A DNA stretch of 64,000 bases from Chrysomallon squamiferum (lineage: Eukaryota > Mollusca > Gastropoda > Neomphalida > Peltospiridae), in the NCBI GenBank assembly GCA_012295275.1, contig CM022679.1, positions 21,544,110-21,608,109 of the forward strand, given 5' to 3'. Below are positions 60,645-64,000 of this stretch, in pieces. Numbering within the stretch: the first letter of the stretch is position 1; every line of letters begins with the position of its first letter. A model generated the notes under the pieces. The model saw only the letters and a program-made list of their open reading frames with translations, was not told where the DNA came from and did no database searches. Both the position numbers and the translations under genes were made by a program.

Positions 60645-61665
60645 TGGACTCTAAATTATGAAACACGTCACAGAGACCCAGGATATCAAATTAAAAGAAA
60701 ATGAAATTATAATAAAACATTTCAAATCGTATTCGGTTCTTGTTTGAATATGTTAACAGATAAACGTAGTAAATTTTCTCAACTGTAGTCAGTTTCCATG
60801 TCTCATCATACCATATTACCATGTAGTTTTATTAAACCAATAGAGAATGTCCATTGATTATTATGCCCCCTTTTTAAATTTAATATGTTAATTACTTGGC
60901 TGTCAAAATTTAACAATTTCTGTTAAAAGAAGCTTGTTCTACTTATGTAATTATCAGTATATCTACACTGAGACTCACAGCATAAAAACAACATAGAAAC
61001 AAAACTTGTAATAAAACCCCCGAACCCAAACAAAAGCAATTCTAAAAGAACTGAAAATCGCTAACCACAAATGATTTTTGACTAATTTCACTCCATTCTC
61101 ACATTGGCAGTGTGACTGCCTGACAGGTAGACTGGGAAACCAAACGCTAGGAGTTCATAAAACAAGTTGCATCATCATAAAACACATATTTTAAATAATT
61201 AACATTTGTAATGAATTATGGGTAATCAAAGAAACGAACGAACATGCTTGTTATTTACATATTAAATGTTTTTAAATAAAAGCTTAATTCCGCATCTTTA
61301 TTTTTCTGAGTCAAAAGTTATTATTATGTTCTTGAATTTTCAATAATTTAAAAATAATTTAATTTCGTATTACATATTTTTTTTGTTGCTTTTGTATAAT
61401 GTAATTTTTGCCATGCTTGTAAAAGATGAAATATTTATTTCCCCTAGTGCTTCCTGTTATTTGTATGTAATTGTGAAATGTGTACTGGCTTCCAAGTTTC
61501 ACTGTTTTAATAATTTGATTATTAACAATGTGTTTCCTCGACGCTTGTGTGTACAGACTCTCCAGGTGATAGCTCCACCCAGTCTTTTGAAGATGTTTGC
61601 AGTTTTTCTTTTATTTATTTATTTTTTTTTTCTTCTTAAATTTTATTTATTAATATATTTATTTA

Positions 61666-61719
<54 letters not shown>

Positions 61720-63124
61720 TTTTTTTTTATTTTTTTTTTTTTTTTTAAATTATTTGTTCTTTCATTTTTGTGGACTTTTTAAGTACAAAATTTCAGCATT
61801 TTTCTCTTTGCACTTTGAGAGTTGTGAACGTATCACAGACACATGAAAACATTTGTCCACTTCGTACGTCGCTGCTGGGTGATTTTCCTTAACAGCAACG
61901 TTGTGTTTAATAAATATTTTACTGATGCCCACATCTGTTCAAATCTTTATAACAAAATAATACAAAATCGATGACTGTGTTTTATTTTTTACAATCGTAC
62001 GTGATTTTCATTTTAAACTGCATTATGGAGCTATTTAGAAATGTTCATGCAGCATTTGTTTAGTACTTGTGGGATTTTCTTGGATATGTGCATTTGTGTG
62101 TGTTGGTTTGTTTGTGCGTCTATCAGCGGACAGTAAGATGGAACCCACCAGAACTGAAAGCAAACCAGTCAGTTTATACGTAAATATTAACAATGAAAGG
62201 TATACAAAACGAATCCATAACCTTCTTTCTTTTAATATTCACAATAAATAATGTTAATAATTTGAACTTATACTTCTAACAGTATAATTAAGTAGTAGTA
62301 GTAGTAATAATAATAATAATAATAATAATAATAGTACTGAATAAATATATTGGAATCGGTATCTCTTAAAAATAACCTACGTTATGCGAAACAAACGATA
62401 ACAACAGCGACAACAACGATAATTACAAAATAACAATAAAATAAAATAAAACAATAAGAACAAAATTCCCAAAACAACAACAAAATATATACCATTCTTA
62501 AAAATGATAAAAAAAAAATAAAAAAAAACAATAAATAATATAAATGAATGAATAAAAATAATAATAGTAAAAAAAAAAATAATAATAATAATTATAAAAA
62601 ATAATAATAATGATAAAAAAAAAATAATAATAATAATGAAAAAAATATATATATAAAGTAAAATTCTTCCATTGTAGATGCTATTTGTTTAATACAATTT
62701 ACACGCAAAAAGCTCTGGATCTTTTTACGTCTAATTGGAATTCGTAAGTTGCGTCACTGAACGATCACTTTTTGTAACGATAGCTTTTCAGCAGTCGCAT
62801 AAAATGACTGAAACGCTAGTGAATAATGCTTCTACTGAAAGTTGTTTTTGCTCTTAATAAAAGCCGATAATATAGATCAGTTAAAATTGTTGATAAATGA
62901 CGCAATTTAGTAATTTGGTTACAAATAAAGCAATCAGTTGCTTGGATACAAAAACATACCAAAAAAAAAAAAAAAAAAAAAATTAAAATGCTTATTTTCG
63001 TAAACATTTGATTAGAATGATGATGATAATGTTGATAGTAAATATGTTGATAATGCATGTTGATAATGATTATATTGATTTAAGACAAATGTTTATTATT
63101 GTTGTTTGTTATTGAGGATATAAT

Positions 63125-63169
<45 letters not shown>

Positions 63170-63706
63170 TTGTGCAACTGCAGATTATTTTATAATATTT
63201 TTATAAACAATGTTTTCTATTATTTTTTGATTGATTATCATTTGACCTTTCCGTTTTCTTTTTGTTTTGTTTCATTTTTTTTTTTTATTTTCTTTCTTTC
63301 TTTCTCTGTTTCTTTCTTTCTTCCTTTCTCTGTTTCTTTCTTTCTTTCTTTTTCTGTTTTGATAAACAACTGTCTCCAGAGGATAAATATTACAGATAAA
63401 GATTAAATTGCATTTTATTTTCAACAAAGATTGTTACCGAGCCACTGATAGTTTAAATATTTATAATCTTAACAACAGATCTGGGAAAAAAACCAACAAC
63501 AACCAACAAAACGAAAAACATACGAACCCCCAAAACAAACCCCCAAAAACAACAAAAAACAACAAAACAAAAACTACAAAACAAAACAAAAACAAAAACA
63601 AACTACTCCAACAATATATGGAACGTTTTTTTCTCTTCCTTTTTTTTTTTTTTTTTTTTTTTTTATCCTTTTATGCTGTTGCAGCAAATAACATATTCCA
63701 TTTAAG

Positions 63707-63737
<31 letters not shown>

Positions 63738-63840
63738 ACGGAAAAGAAAAACAATTAATGTATTGGATAATCAAATATACAACCAATGCATTATACCTAA
63801 ACAAATAATATATAAAATTACGTGGACTCTGAATACAAGG
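59631..63840. other. AT-rich intergenic region, no gene recognised
   Basis: Dominated by (ATT)n and (AAT)n arrays (about 61666-61719, 62305-62332, 63122-63170), a (GT)n array (about 60604-60642), poly-A/T and CTTT-rich tracts. Less AT-rich islands at about 60030-60160, 61550-61610, 61790-61900 and 62690-62830 contain no recognisable coding or RNA feature. An AATAAA follows the third of these near 61911. Confidence 0.5.
61666..61719. repeat. (ATT)n microsatellite
   Basis: About 18 uninterrupted ATT units followed by poly-T. Open frames through it read as Tyr repeats and are artefacts. Confidence 0.9.
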
Positions 63841-63965
63841 CTTAAATCGTAGTACTGTTCCATTCCGCGATTACTAAGTGATTGATAGGAACCCGTTGAC
63901 ACATGATTTTTGCAAATGGCTGCCGATGACGGCTGTTGTGACGTAACTGAATGATGAGATGATTT
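63830..63965 (+). promoter_or_regulatory. Possible promoter/first exon of a gene beyond the window
   Basis: A GC/CpG-richer island at the window edge with TGACGTAA (63939-63946, CRE-like). It also has an ATG in good context (AAATGGCTGCC near 63917), giving MAADDGCCD before a potential GAC|GTAACT donor. The look is similar to the FLII first exon, but with nothing downstream visible this stays tentative. Confidence 0.2.
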
Positions 63966-64000
63966 TGTTGTATACAGAATAAATGAATAAATGAATATTT

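Noticed and set aside
62744-62760. GTAAGTTGCGTCA followed by CTGA on the plus strand, matching 13 nt of the family-1 snoRNA guide
   Set aside because: No box C or terminal stem lies upstream at a suitable distance, and a 13-nt match in 64 kb is within reach of chance.

Overview
This window is AT-rich animal nuclear DNA with intron-dense genes and abundant microsatellites. It looks like an intron-rich invertebrate, probably a lophotrochozoan and perhaps a mollusc. That is an inference from gene structure, base composition and a short AAGGGYGGTAACTC-type repeat that resembles motifs common in molluscan genomes. No bacterial, CRISPR, tRNA or rRNA genes were seen.

Three protein genes can be assembled exon by exon with consistent splice phases. 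(1) A complete G3BP/Rasputin gene lies on the minus strand (coding exons 16882 down to 8450; 11 coding exons; 462 aa) with NTF2-like, acidic, RRM and RGG regions. (2) A plus-strand gene of unknown function (19350-30897) has two common coding exons, followed by five separate 3' exons. All five are entered in the same phase, all begin by completing an Arg codon, and each ends in its own stop. It is predicted to make five small proteins (114-144 aa) with one N-terminus and five different C-termini. (3) A complete flightless-I (FLII) gene lies on the plus strand (34567-57672; 36 coding exons; 1267 aa), with leucine-rich repeats followed by gelsolin-like repeats.

The G3BP introns carry two families of box C/D snoRNA-like genes on the host strand. 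Three copies (14355-15299) have a guide that places 2'-O-methylation on the 18S rRNA position corresponding to human G601, the SNORD103/U103 target. Four copies (8840-10928) have a perfect GTAGC/GCTAC terminal stem and an invariant 27-nt block, but no target I can identify. Both families sit in local tandem duplications.

Local tandem duplication is a theme of the window. It is seen around the snoRNAs, in several FLII introns (including decayed copies of LRR exons 9 and 11 beside the intact exons), in the FLII 3' flank and in a 5-unit minisatellite at 58404-58610. A MITE-like inverted-repeat element (19891-20382) and a truncated hAT-like terminus (41033-41110) are also visible.

Regions without a recognised gene: 1-8449 (AT-rich, probably including the G3BP 3' UTR), 17581-19349 (two divergent promoters), 30898-34566, and 57673-64000. 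The last holds a GC/CpG-richer cluster of short ORFs of unknown origin at 58611-59630.
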